DNA of 64,000 bases, taken from positions 2,854,501-2,918,500 of the forward strand of contig NZ_CP111079.1 in NCBI RefSeq assembly GCF_026278245.1. Direction: 5' to 3'. The notes under the pieces were generated by a model. It searched no databases. It was not told the DNA's origin and saw only the letters and a list, made by a program, of their open reading frames with translations. Source of the stretch: Pontibacter kalidii (GTDB lineage: Bacteria > Bacteroidota > Bacteroidia > Cytophagales > Hymenobacteraceae). How positions within the stretch are numbered: position 1 is the first letter of the stretch; each line of letters starts with the position of its first letter. This document shows positions 52,519-60,477 of the stretch, one piece after another. The translations under genes were made by a program, and so were the position numbers.

Positions 52519-52548
52519 CGCCCCTACTGAACCGAATCAGCAGGGGCG
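52519..52548. terminator. Terminator hairpin between converging genes
   Basis: CGCCCCTACTGA and TCAGCAGGGGCG pair with one mismatch across a 6-nt loop, between the TonB-domain gene and the end of surE. The T run after it is short. Confidence 0.65.
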
Positions 52549-52573
52549 ATTGCTTTAACCTGGAAGTATAAAA

Positions 52574-53350
52574 TTAAAAATTCCAATCCTCGTTGATGAT
52601 GCTCATGGCATGGTGGGCCGTCATATCAAACTGGCAGGGCACGATGGAGACATAGTTGTTCACCAGCGCCCACTCGTCGGTATCCTCCCCCTTGTCGTGG
52701 TTCACGAAGCTGCCCGTCATCCAGTAGTACTTGCGGTTGTGCGGGTCCAGGCGCTCATCAAACTCCTCCTGCCACTTGGCGCGGGCCTGGCGGCAGACTT
52801 TGATGCCTTTTATCGGCTCGCCGCCCTTTTTCGGGAAGTTCACGTTCAGGGCCGTGTTCTCCGGTATGCCGTGCTCGATCGCCTCGCGGATGATCTTCTC
52901 CACAAACTCCTCGGTATGGGTAAAGTCTGCCCCGTGGCCGTAGTCGCAGAGCGAGAAGCCAATAGCAGGCAAACCTTCGATGGCTGCCTCAATGGCCGCC
53001 GACATGGTGCCGGAGTACAGCACGCTGATACTGGAGTTGGAGCCGTGGTTGATGCCGCTCACTACCAGGTCGGGCTGGCGGTCCTTGAGCACGTGGAACT
53101 TGGCCAGCTTCACGCAATCGGCCGGGGTGCCGGAGCACTCGTAGGCTTCTACGCCCAGATCCTCCAGGGCAATTGATCTATCTAAACGAAGCGTGTTACC
53201 AATGGTGATGGCGTGGCCCATACCCGACTGCGGCGAATCAGGGGCGACTACTACTACCTCCCCTACCCGCATGGCTACGCGTACCAGCGTTCTGATACCC
53301 GGTGCGGTGATGCCGTCGTCGTTGGAAACTAAGATTAATGGTTTAGCCAT
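52574..53350 (-). CDS. surE: 5'/3'-nucleotidase SurE
   Basis: A 258-residue metal-dependent nucleotidase that removes 5' or 3' phosphates from nucleoside monophosphates. LILVSNDDGITAPGI has the NDDG metal site (residues 10-13); VVAPDSPQSGMGHAIT with the conserved Ser, YECSGTPADCVKLA and VVSGINHGSNSSISVLYSGT (metal Asn) follow. The length fits the family. It is divergent from the lipoprotein gene at 53471, with an A/T-rich promoter region between. Confidence 0.95.
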   Translation of the reverse strand: MAKPLILVSNDDGITAPGIRTLVRVAMRVGEVVVVAPDSPQSGMGHAITIGNTLRLDRSIALEDLGVEAYECSGTPADCVKLAKFHVLKDRQPDLVVSGINHGSNSSISVLYSGTMSAAIEAAIEGLPAIGFSLCDYGHGADFTHTEEFVEKIIREAIEHGIPENTALNVNFPKKGGEPIKGIKVCRQARAKWQEEFDERLDPHNRKYYWMTGSFVNHDKGEDTDEWALVNNYVSIVPCQFDMTAHHAMSIINEDWNF

Positions 53351-53470
53351 TTTAATTATTTTCAGTTGATGTGTGACGAATTAAACGATTTTGTATTTGA
53401 CGCTAATATACTACAACCCGCTGCTGTACATCAAGGTTTACAACTATTAAATAAAGAGACGAAAACTACC

Positions 53471-54085
53471 ATGTTAAAGAAGATATTTTACGCGGTGTTG
53501 CTGGGAGCGGGCATGGCAGCCTGCCTCTCGCAGCAGGCTGAAGACGAAGAGACGGCAACAGCCACCGAATCGCCCATGCTCCCTGGCCCCACCGAAGAAG
53601 CTGTTGCCCAGCCCGACCCTGCCCTTTTTGTAGTGGGGAAGCAGCGCGTAGGAAACATACAGATCGGCATGCCCATAAAGCAGATGCGGGAGCAGATAGC
53701 TCCTGGCCTAAGTATAAAGGACACCACGTTAAATTTAGAAGGCACGCAAAGCACGGCCTACGTACTACGCCCGGAAGATCAGCCTAAAGGGATTTTAGTG
53801 GAGCAGGCATGCGAGGAGAACTGCCACGTATGGCGCATCAGCGTGCTCAACCCCGATTTCAAAACGGCCAAAGGTATAGGCATTGGCTCCAAGTATGGCG
53901 AGCTGCAGCAGGCCTATAACATCCAATCTGTTACCTTTGAGGAAGGCAACCTCGTTGCCCTGTCTCCAGGGTCCGGCATGAGTTTTATACTGGAGCACAA
54001 CTCCCTCCCAAGCGATCAACTCACCAGGCTAGATGCTTCCACCGTGCCGGCCAATCTGCTGATCAAAAAAATCTTAGTATATTAG
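53471..54085 (+). CDS. Lipoprotein of unknown function
   Basis: A 204-residue protein from the ATG at 53471 (MLKKIFYAVLLGAGMAACLS, lipobox MAAC). The frame can start as early as 53366, but that would run through the surE promoter region and lose the signal peptide. After a Glu/Thr-rich linker a compact domain begins FVVGKQRVGNIQIGMPIKQM, resembling small domains that follow the pattern of DUF1131/Bla-inhibitor-like lipoproteins, though no family is certain. Two Cys (ACEENCH) may form a disulfide. Confidence 0.65.
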   Translation: MLKKIFYAVLLGAGMAACLSQQAEDEETATATESPMLPGPTEEAVAQPDPALFVVGKQRVGNIQIGMPIKQMREQIAPGLSIKDTTLNLEGTQSTAYVLRPEDQPKGILVEQACEENCHVWRISVLNPDFKTAKGIGIGSKYGELQQAYNIQSVTFEEGNLVALSPGSGMSFILEHNSLPSDQLTRLDASTVPANLLIKKILVY

Positions 54086-54125
54086 CAGGTTGCTATATTC
54101 ACGGTAAATTCCTATACTTGCCACC

Positions 54126-54575
54126 ATGGCTATACTTCGCGCAGGCTACAGGTCAAAAAACTTCGGATTGCTGCTGCTCCGGGTGGGCATCGGTGTTATG
54201 TTTATACTTCATGGATGGCCGAAACTGGCCGGAGGCCCGGAACGCTGGGAAGCGATAGGGCAAAACATGGAGCTGCTGGAAATAGGTTTTGCACCGGTTT
54301 TCTGGGGCTTTATGGCTGGATTTGCGGAGGTAGCCGGAGGCGCGCTGCTGGTACTGGGCCTGCTTTTCCGCCCTGCCACCCTGCTGCTCCTGATCACGAT
54401 GGTGGTGGCCACCCTAAAACACGTAGCCGGAGGTGATGGCTTTGGAGGTTACTCCCATGCCATGGAGGCAGCCATACTTTTCCTCTCGCTCCTGCTCATT
54501 GGCCCGGGCAAGTACAGCTTCGACCACCACCTCTTCCAGAAAGATAAAAGCCGAGCCCGCCGATACTACGCGTAA
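54126..54575 (+). CDS. DoxX-family membrane protein
   Basis: A 149-residue protein with four membrane helices. The N-terminal LLLLRVGIGVMFILHGWPKL and GGPERWEAIGQNM, FAEVAGGALLVLGLLFRPAT and a final basic tail are typical of DoxX. Family members act in redox or thiosulfate/oxidative stress processes, but most are uncharacterised. It follows the lipoprotein gene by 40 nt. Confidence 0.88.
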   Translation: MAILRAGYRSKNFGLLLLRVGIGVMFILHGWPKLAGGPERWEAIGQNMELLEIGFAPVFWGFMAGFAEVAGGALLVLGLLFRPATLLLLITMVVATLKHVAGGDGFGGYSHAMEAAILFLSLLLIGPGKYSFDHHLFQKDKSRARRYYA

Positions 54576-55073
54576 GACTGCGGTACTTCCCTCCAGGAGT
54601 AAAGGGTGCGTCCTGTTTTTATAACCGGACGCCACCTGTCTTTCCAAGTTGTGGACCTGCAGCAGGGGAACCAGGCCGCCCCAGGCGTTTATACAACCCT
54701 GCCGGGGATATACAGCCTACAGGCTGCACGCTTTCCTGTCCCTGCCAATTGCGGTCTTTCACTCCCGGTCCGTTTCAGTATCTCCCCTTCCGCAAACAGC
54801 CTCGGCAGCCTAATGCTAAAGGCGCTGCTTTTCCTGCTTCAACCCCGCCATCAATTTGCAGCAGAAACAAACAAGCAACTTCCCGGCAAACCCACCGTAA
54901 TATAATTATACTTTTCTAACGTCACATATAAATTACATCAAAAGAACAGTGTCCAACAACCGCTTATCCACCATTTTATAACACAATTTAAAGCAACATA
55001 AAGTCAACTAAAAATCATATTTAAAACACAAATTTACTATATAACAAAAGATAAGTTATACTAAACCTTACTA
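54576..55073. other. Gene-poor interval
   Basis: About 500 nt without a convincing gene. A 99-codon open frame (54606-54905, GTG start) has no recognisable motif. The last 170 nt are A/T-rich and hold the promoter region of the decayed gene that follows. Confidence 0.5.
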
Positions 55074-55081
55074 TATCTTTG
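55074..55081 (+). promoter_or_regulatory. Bacteroidota -7 promoter box ahead of a decayed gene
   Basis: TATCTTTG is an exact match to TAnnTTTG. It sits just before the open frame that begins at GTG 55087 and ATG 55138, upstream of the sugar dehydrogenase remnant. Confidence 0.6.
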
Positions 55082-55086
55082 GTACT

Positions 55087-55544
55087 GTGACTGCACAGGC
55101 AAAAACCAGAACATATAATTATTCTAATTTCATCGCTATGCGAATAATTTTTACTAAGAGCAACGGAACTACACCGGAAAGCCCCTACCACAAACCTCTT
55201 GCCGGCTTGCTGGCTTTTGCTGCTGTAACTTCATTGCCACGGCGGGCTGCCAACATATACATGACGCCTTATCCTTGACGATGGAAAGCTGCCGCACCTG
55301 AAAGCTCGATACATTTTCGGCGCCTGGAGTAAGAGCTATGAGATACCTAACGGGCTGGTGTTTATATCTTAGCCTGGCTCCCCGGCCGCTCCATAACACT
55401 TCTGCGATATCTATCCCCCCTGCTGTTACCCTGAACTCTTACCTGCTCGGCTTTGGGCAGGACCTGAGCGGCAAAATATGCGCCCTGCTCCCTGTTACCT
55501 AAAGGCCCTCAGGCAAGACCGGCAAAGGACACAAGATCACCTAA
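55087..55544 (+). pseudogene. Decayed PQQ-dependent sugar dehydrogenase (C-terminal remnant)
   Basis: Frame 55274-55369 reads LDDGKLPHLKARYIFGAWSK then SYEIPNGLVFIS and stops (TAG at 55370). A second frame runs to PAVTLNSYLLGFGQDLSGK (about 55422-55475), stops (TAA 55500) and continues RPSGKTGKGHKIT to 55544. These match the conserved end of soluble PQQ/sorbosone-type glucose dehydrogenases (YVFGDWS, YVLGFGEDxDGELYVLT, GPSGTTGKVYKI). At least one frameshift and one in-frame stop separate the pieces. The short open frame from 55087 or 55138 with a hydrophobic LAGLLAFAAV may be the old signal peptide, joined to the C-terminus by a large internal deletion. The loss of the middle is inferred. Confidence 0.7.
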
Positions 55545-55765
55545 AAGAAGGCACCCCACCCGTTTGAAGCACGCCTGAGACAAGGCCAGAGCATCAGGCA
55601 ACAGCAGTTTATAAAAGAAACAGTTGACTCTGCCAGAAGATCAGGTTGGCTAGAGCCGCTTGTGGGCGAGGCGCCTGCAGGAATGCGGAACAGAAGAGAG
55701 CCGATGCAACCCTTATAACTCTCACAGGATTCACTTTTATTTTTTTTACCCAAATACTTTTTTTT

Positions 55766-56467
55766 ATGAAACAAACGATAAACACCACTGTCAGAAAATC
55801 CATGTCCTATGCGAAAGGCTTGCTGAGTGCTTCACTTTGTATCCTTTTCCTGTCCGGCTGCGAGCACATGGGCGACCTGGACGACATTATCAAAGACGGA
55901 GACGATGATAAGGACAAAGAGATGAAGTACACCGCATATCTCAGCCCGCTCAATAACTCCGGGGTGACAGGCACGGCCAAGATAATGATGAAAGAAGACG
56001 GCAAGTTCCAGGTGATTGTGGAGGCCAGCAACATGGTGCCAAACATGGTGCACCCGCAGCACATCCACGGCTTTGTTATGGAGGACAAGAACGCTACCTG
56101 CCCCGACCCAAGTGCGGCCGGCGAGGATGGCTTGCTCACGTTAGCTGACGGGCTGCCCGCCTATGGGCCGGTTATTGTGCCGCTGGACGACCAGTTGGTG
56201 CCCCTGAGTGTAGAAAACTTCCCGAACGCCAACGCCGGCGGAAACCTGAGCTATGTAGAGAAGGTTGACACAAGGGCATTGGTTTCGGCCTTTGATGCCG
56301 CCTACGAAGGCACTCAGACCATGGCAAACCTTAAACTGGACAAGCGTGTGATCGTGTTGCACGGCGCCTATGTGAAGGATAATATGGTGGTCCCCGCCGG
56401 CACGGAGGGAGCTGAATACATAGCCACTCTTCCGGTAGCCTGCGGAGAAATAGTGGAGAAGCACTAA
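55766..56467 (+). CDS. CHRD-domain-like lipoprotein
   Basis: A 233-residue lipoprotein; the hydrophobic segment SASLCILFLSGCEHMGDLDD carries a lipobox. After an Asp/Lys-rich linker, the domain from YTAYLSPLNNSGVTGTAKIM includes HPQHIHGFVMEDKNATCPDP, the His/Cys arrangement of CHRD-like or SOD-like domains. The chosen ATG (55766) starts MKQTINTTVRKS; an ATG 12 codons later is also possible. CHRD-type domains occur with PQQ sugar dehydrogenases in related bacteria, which fits the remnant just upstream, but the function is unknown. Confidence 0.72.
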   Translation: MKQTINTTVRKSMSYAKGLLSASLCILFLSGCEHMGDLDDIIKDGDDDKDKEMKYTAYLSPLNNSGVTGTAKIMMKEDGKFQVIVEASNMVPNMVHPQHIHGFVMEDKNATCPDPSAAGEDGLLTLADGLPAYGPVIVPLDDQLVPLSVENFPNANAGGNLSYVEKVDTRALVSAFDAAYEGTQTMANLKLDKRVIVLHGAYVKDNMVVPAGTEGAEYIATLPVACGEIVEKH

Positions 56468-56494
56468 AAGGAACCGGTGTCTTTCTAGATTTTG

Positions 56495-56531
56495 CACAGT
56501 GGCCACCCTACCGGGTGGCCACTGTGTTTTT
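56495..56531 (+). terminator. Rho-independent terminator
   Basis: CACAGTGGCCACCC and GGGTGGCCACTGTG are perfect arms around a short loop, followed by TTTTT. It ends the CHRD-like gene. Confidence 0.88.
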
Positions 56532-56721
56532 CCGCCCTTGTGCCTTTTACAAGCCAGCCCCGCAGCGGTAGAGCAGATTGCTGCCCGAGCCGCTTTTTCC
56601 GCAGTCTGTGGCTCCGCTTGCCTGCCAACTCACCTCCCCCCGAACCTTTCCCCTCCTCCTTGCTACCTTTTCCCCTCAGAAATCCTTATCATTGCCCATT
56701 GTTCTTACGCAAAACCATACT

Positions 56722-58479
56722 ATGCTAACCACCTTATTACTTGCGGCGCTGCTAAGCACCGGAGCACCCGATAAAGACAAACCCAACCTGAAAACGCCTT
56801 ACGAGCAGGGCAGCGGCAACCAGACCGCCACCTACGACGAAGCCATCGCATGGTATCAAAAGCTCGACGAAGCCTACGACGAAGTAAAGATGCTGCCTTA
56901 CGGGGCAACGGACGTGGGCCAGCCGCTACACCTGGTCATCGTCTCCACCGACAAGGATTTTGACCCCGCCTCGATCAAACAAAAGAACAAGCGGGTGCTG
57001 CTGATACAGAATGGCATACACCCGGGTGAGCCGGAGGGCATCGACGCCACCATGATGCTGGCCCGCGATTACCTGCAAAACAAAAAGCTGCGCAAGCAGC
57101 TGGATAACGTAGTACTGGCCATCATTCCGGTGTATAACATCGGCGGTGCCCTGAACCGCAACAGCCACACCCGCACCAACCAGAACGGGCCGGAGGAGTA
57201 TGGCTTCCGGGGCAATGCCCGCAACCTGGACCTGAACCGCGATTACATCAAAACCGACTCGCGCAACGCCCAGACCTTTCAGCAGATCTTCCGGGAATGG
57301 GACCCGGACGTGTTCATGGACAACCATACCTCCAACGGAGCCGATTACCAGCACGTGATGACACTCATCGCCACCCAGCACAACAAGCTCAATCCAACGC
57401 TGGCCAAATACCTGAGCGGTAAAATGGTGCCCACGCTGTATGAGGGCATGAAGCAGGACAAGTTCCCGATGGTGCCGTACATGAATACCGTAGACGAGAC
57501 GCCGGACAAGGGCATTATCGGCTTTATGGAGTCGCCGCGTTATGCCACGGGTTACACTGCGCTCTACAACACGATCGGATTTGTGCCCGAAACGCACATG
57601 CTCAAGCCCTTTAACCAGCGCGTGCAGGCCACTTACAAACTCATGGAGAACATGATTGAGACGGTGCACCGCGATGCCGACGAGATTGGCAAACTGCGCC
57701 AGCAGGCCAAGCAGCAGACGCTCACGCAAAAGCAGTTCCCGCTTAACTGGAGGCTTGATACTACCAAAGTAGCGCAAATCCCATTCCTGGGCTACGAGGC
57801 AAAGTATAAACCCAGCGAGGTAAGCGGACTGGAGCGTTTATACTATGATCGTAAGTCGCCCTACAGCAAGAAGATCAATTATTATGATGAGTTTGTGCCG
57901 ACTGTGACGGTGGAAAAGCCGGTAGCCTATGTTATTCCGCAGGCCTGGCGAGAGGTGATCGAGCGACTGAAACTAAATAACGTGCAAATGCAGCAGTTAA
58001 AGCGCGACACCATCCTGACGCTCGACACTTACTACATCACCGACTATAAAACTGGTCAGCGCCCCTACGAAGGCCATTACCTGCATTCGGATGTAAAAGT
58101 GGAGACCAAGCGTATGCCGCGCCAGTACTTCAAAGGCGATTACGTGGTGTACCTCAACCAGGAGGCCAACCGCTTTTTGGTGGAAGTGCTCGAGCCGCAG
58201 GCCGTGGACTCCTACTTCAACTGGAACTTCTTTGATTCGATCCTGATGCAGAAGGAGTATTTCTCGAGCTACGTGTTTGAGGACCTGGCTGCCCAGTATC
58301 TGAAGCAAAATCCCGAGCTGCGCAAGCAACTGGAAGCGCGCAAAAAGCAGGACCCGGAGTTTGCCAAAAACGCCCGTGCCCAGCTCGACTTTGTGTACCG
58401 CAACACGCCGCATTACGAGTACACCCATCAGCTCTATCCGGTAGGCCGGCTGATGCAGGACGTGAAGCTGCCGCTGTAA
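56722..58479 (+). CDS. M14-family zinc carboxypeptidase
   Basis: A 585-residue secreted peptidase from the ATG at 56722 (MLTTLLLAALLSTGAP signal). LLIQNGIHPGEPEGIDA carries the first zinc pair (HPGE), ARNLDLNRDYIKTDSRNAQT the substrate Asn/Arg, DVFMDNHTSNGADYQHVM the third zinc ligand, and TIGFVPETHMLKPF the general-base Glu. A C-terminal domain of about 200 residues follows. The earlier frame (from 56578) is Pro/Leu-rich and not a signal. This large form is typical of Bacteroidota M14 proteins that trim peptides in the periplasm. It ends in a small hairpin. Confidence 0.9.
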   Translation: MLTTLLLAALLSTGAPDKDKPNLKTPYEQGSGNQTATYDEAIAWYQKLDEAYDEVKMLPYGATDVGQPLHLVIVSTDKDFDPASIKQKNKRVLLIQNGIHPGEPEGIDATMMLARDYLQNKKLRKQLDNVVLAIIPVYNIGGALNRNSHTRTNQNGPEEYGFRGNARNLDLNRDYIKTDSRNAQTFQQIFREWDPDVFMDNHTSNGADYQHVMTLIATQHNKLNPTLAKYLSGKMVPTLYEGMKQDKFPMVPYMNTVDETPDKGIIGFMESPRYATGYTALYNTIGFVPETHMLKPFNQRVQATYKLMENMIETVHRDADEIGKLRQQAKQQTLTQKQFPLNWRLDTTKVAQIPFLGYEAKYKPSEVSGLERLYYDRKSPYSKKINYYDEFVPTVTVEKPVAYVIPQAWREVIERLKLNNVQMQQLKRDTILTLDTYYITDYKTGQRPYEGHYLHSDVKVETKRMPRQYFKGDYVVYLNQEANRFLVEVLEPQAVDSYFNWNFFDSILMQKEYFSSYVFEDLAAQYLKQNPELRKQLEARKKQDPEFAKNARAQLDFVYRNTPHYEYTHQLYPVGRLMQDVKLPL

Positions 58480-58502
58480 AGTATGAGCAAGTATAAAGTA
58501 TA

Positions 58503-58527
58503 GAGGCCACCCCTGAGGGGTGGCTTC
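58503..58527. terminator. Small hairpin after the M14 gene
   Basis: GAGGCCACCCC and GGGGTGGCTTC pair with one mismatch around a TGA loop, followed by T/C-rich sequence. Confidence 0.65.
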
Positions 58528-58561
58528 TTGCATTTCAAAAGTATAAACCTAAGATGCGATT

Positions 58562-58641
58562 AACCCACCCCTGCCCCTCCGAAGAGGGGAGTTATAATAC
58601 ACTTGCAGGAATTCCCCTCTCGGGAGGGGCAGGGGTGGGTT
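58562..58641. repeat. Long palindrome of the CCCTGCCCCTCC family
   Basis: AACCCACCCCTGCCCCTCC at the left is mirrored exactly by GGAGGGGCAGGGGTGGGTT at the right, with a further GAGGGGA...TCCCCTC pairing inside. Related C/G runs occur at 3858-3972 and 27422-27462. This is a dispersed, non-coding, MITE- or REP-like element. Confidence 0.78.
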
Positions 58642-58760
58642 TACACCTTTACGGTAGTAGTAAATTGCCATTGGGTCTATAAGTATAAATCTGCAGCAAC
58701 ATCAACCAGAAAAAAACTGAAACTTATGTAGCAGAGAAGTTGTTTTGATAGTACATTCGC

Positions 58761-58772
58761 ATGTACGTACAT
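58761..58772. promoter_or_regulatory. Perfect 12-nt palindrome ATGTACGTACAT, likely operator
   Basis: It lies 27 nt before the nitroreductase ATG at 58799, with a further GTACATT half-site just upstream. The position and dyad fit a MarR- or HxlR-type repressor site. The regulator is not in the window. Confidence 0.5.
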
Positions 58773-58798
58773 TATTTATCAACACAAACATCACTTTA

Positions 58799-59437
58799 AT
58801 GAGTCTTTTACAGCATTTGAACTGGCGCTACGCAACCAAACGCATGACGGGAGAGCGCGTGCCACAAGAAAAAGTTGAGTACATACTGGAAGCAACCCGA
58901 CTGTCGGCTTCTTCCATGGGCTTGCAGCCTTATACAATACTGGTAGTGGAAAGCCCGGAGCTGCGCCAGCAGATCCAAAAAGTGGCCTACAACCAGCCGC
59001 AGATCGTGGAAGCATCGCACCTGCTTATTTTTGCCGCCTGGAACGACATCACTGAGGCACAGGTAGATGAGTATATGCAGAACATTGCCGCCGTGCGTGG
59101 CGTGGCGGTAGATACCCTGGTTGACTTCAAAGCCAGCCTGATGGGCAGCGTGGTAAGCCGTACGCAGGAGCAGAAGTATGAGTGGGCTGCCCGCCAGACT
59201 TACATTGCCCTGGGCACTGCCCTGGCCGCCGCTGCCGAACAAGGCGTGGACGCTACTCCAATGGAAGGCTTTGACCCAGCCGCCCTGGACGAGCTGCTCA
59301 ACCTGAAGGAGAAAGGCCTGCGCAGCGTTACCCTCCTGCCACTTGGCTACCGCCATACCGAGGCTGACTTCCTGGCCACAGCCAAGAAAGTGCGTCGCAA
59401 CAAGGAGCAGCTGTTTGTAGCACTGGACGAAGTATAA
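58799..59437 (+). CDS. Nitroreductase-family NAD(P)H-dependent oxidoreductase
   Basis: A 212-residue FMN enzyme: LNWRYATKRMTGERVPQEKV (FMN-binding R-x2-K-R), RLSASSMGLQPYTILVVES, and near the end TPMEGFDPAALDELLNLKEKGLRSVTLLPLGYR with the conserved Gly-Tyr-Arg. It resembles the NfsB/YdgI group that reduces quinones or nitro compounds. The start is the ATG at 58799 (MSLLQHLNWRY), not the upstream 58745. A 12-nt palindrome in the promoter suggests induction by a repressor's ligand. A perfect long palindrome follows. Confidence 0.9.
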   Translation: MSLLQHLNWRYATKRMTGERVPQEKVEYILEATRLSASSMGLQPYTILVVESPELRQQIQKVAYNQPQIVEASHLLIFAAWNDITEAQVDEYMQNIAAVRGVAVDTLVDFKASLMGSVVSRTQEQKYEWAARQTYIALGTALAAAAEQGVDATPMEGFDPAALDELLNLKEKGLRSVTLLPLGYRHTEADFLATAKKVRRNKEQLFVALDEV

Positions 59438-59448
59438 CACAAGTATTT

Positions 59449-59495
59449 TATAAAACAGAACAGGCCACCTCTGAGGTGGCCTGTTCTGTTTTATA
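59449..59495. terminator. Long perfect bidirectional terminator
   Basis: Arms of 23 nt (starting TATAAAACAGAACAGGCC) around a 1-nt loop, between converging nitroreductase and PhzF-like genes. It has an A-rich left and T-rich right flank, so it works in both directions. It may also be an extruding cruciform. Confidence 0.88.
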
Positions 59496-59502
59496 AGGTA
59501 GT

Positions 59503-60288
59503 TTACACTTCTATCTCTCCTTTCAAATAGGTCACGGCTTTCCCGGTGATCATTACCCTATCGCCCAGAAACTCGCACTGCAAGTCTCCCTGGCGCTTCG
59601 AAAGCTGCCTGGCAGTCATCTTTTTGCCGAGTCGTTCGCTCCAGTAGGGCGTCAGTGTGGTGTGGGCAGAGCCGGTTACGGGGTCTTCATCGATGCCCAC
59701 CTGCGGACAGAAGAACCGTGATACGAAGTCTACCTCATTACCGGGTGCCGAAACAATAATGCCCCTAGCCGGCACGGTGTTGATCAGGGCAATATCCGGA
59801 TTGAAAGCTTCCACATCCGCCTGCGAAGTATAAATAAGCAGGTAATCGGTTTTGCCTTTGTAGGTTTCCTGCGGGGCTTTTCCCAGCGCGGTGACCAAGG
59901 CCTCCGGCGTTTCGGCGGGCTCCAGCACATCTGCCGGAAAGTCCATTGTGAGCGCATCACCTTGCTTTGTAACCGTTAGCAAACCGCTGCTGCGCGAGTG
60001 AAACCGGATCACCTCCGAAGTATAGCCAGTGTAGGTAAACAGCACGTAAGCGGCAGCCAGGGTGGCATGCCCGCACAAAGCTACCTCTACCGTGGGCGTA
60101 AACCAGGTGATCTCATAGTCCTCCCCTTTCGGTACGACAAAAGCGGTTTCAGCCAGGTTGTTTTCAGCGGCTATCTGCTGCATCGTCTGGTTGGGCAGCC
60201 AGGCATCCAGCACACACACGGCGGCCGGGTTCCCCCCGAATACCTTCTCGGTGAAGGCATCTACCTGGTATAGGTTTATTCTTTTCAT
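59503..60288 (-). CDS. PhzF-family isomerase/epimerase-like protein
   Basis: A 261-residue protein of the diaminopimelate-epimerase fold: QVDAFTEKVFGGNPAAVCVL at the N-terminus, AAENNLAETAFVVP with the catalytic Glu, TPTVEVALCGHATLAAAYVL, and near the end RFFCPQVGIDEDPVTGSAHT. In PhzF the Glu is the general acid/base of isomerisation of a phenazine precursor; most homologues elsewhere have other, unknown small-molecule substrates. No phenazine genes are near. It is divergent from the next gene. Confidence 0.9.
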   Translation of the reverse strand: MKRINLYQVDAFTEKVFGGNPAAVCVLDAWLPNQTMQQIAAENNLAETAFVVPKGEDYEITWFTPTVEVALCGHATLAAAYVLFTYTGYTSEVIRFHSRSSGLLTVTKQGDALTMDFPADVLEPAETPEALVTALGKAPQETYKGKTDYLLIYTSQADVEAFNPDIALINTVPARGIIVSAPGNEVDFVSRFFCPQVGIDEDPVTGSAHTTLTPYWSERLGKKMTARQLSKRQGDLQCEFLGDRVMITGKAVTYLKGEIEV

Positions 60289-60477
60289 GTTGATTGCGTC
60301 TCAGGTAAAAAATCTTTACGACCAAGGTAGCAAAAAAGCCACTTCTGCCATACTTCCCGTGCCTGGGCAGCAGCACAAAACATACTTCTGAAAAACTTAG
60401 CAGCAGTGCGTTTTATACTTAGCCAACAGCTCAACATTGCCCCACAGCTATAGTAAAACAAAGTATAAAACGCAGCC

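Noticed and set aside
54606..54905. 99-codon open frame after the DoxX gene
   Set aside because: GTG start, no ribosome site, no recognisable motif, and no match to the sugar dehydrogenase remnant downstream.
59503..60288. Phenazine biosynthesis locus
   Set aside because: Only a PhzF-like gene is present; such homologues are widespread without phenazine pathways.
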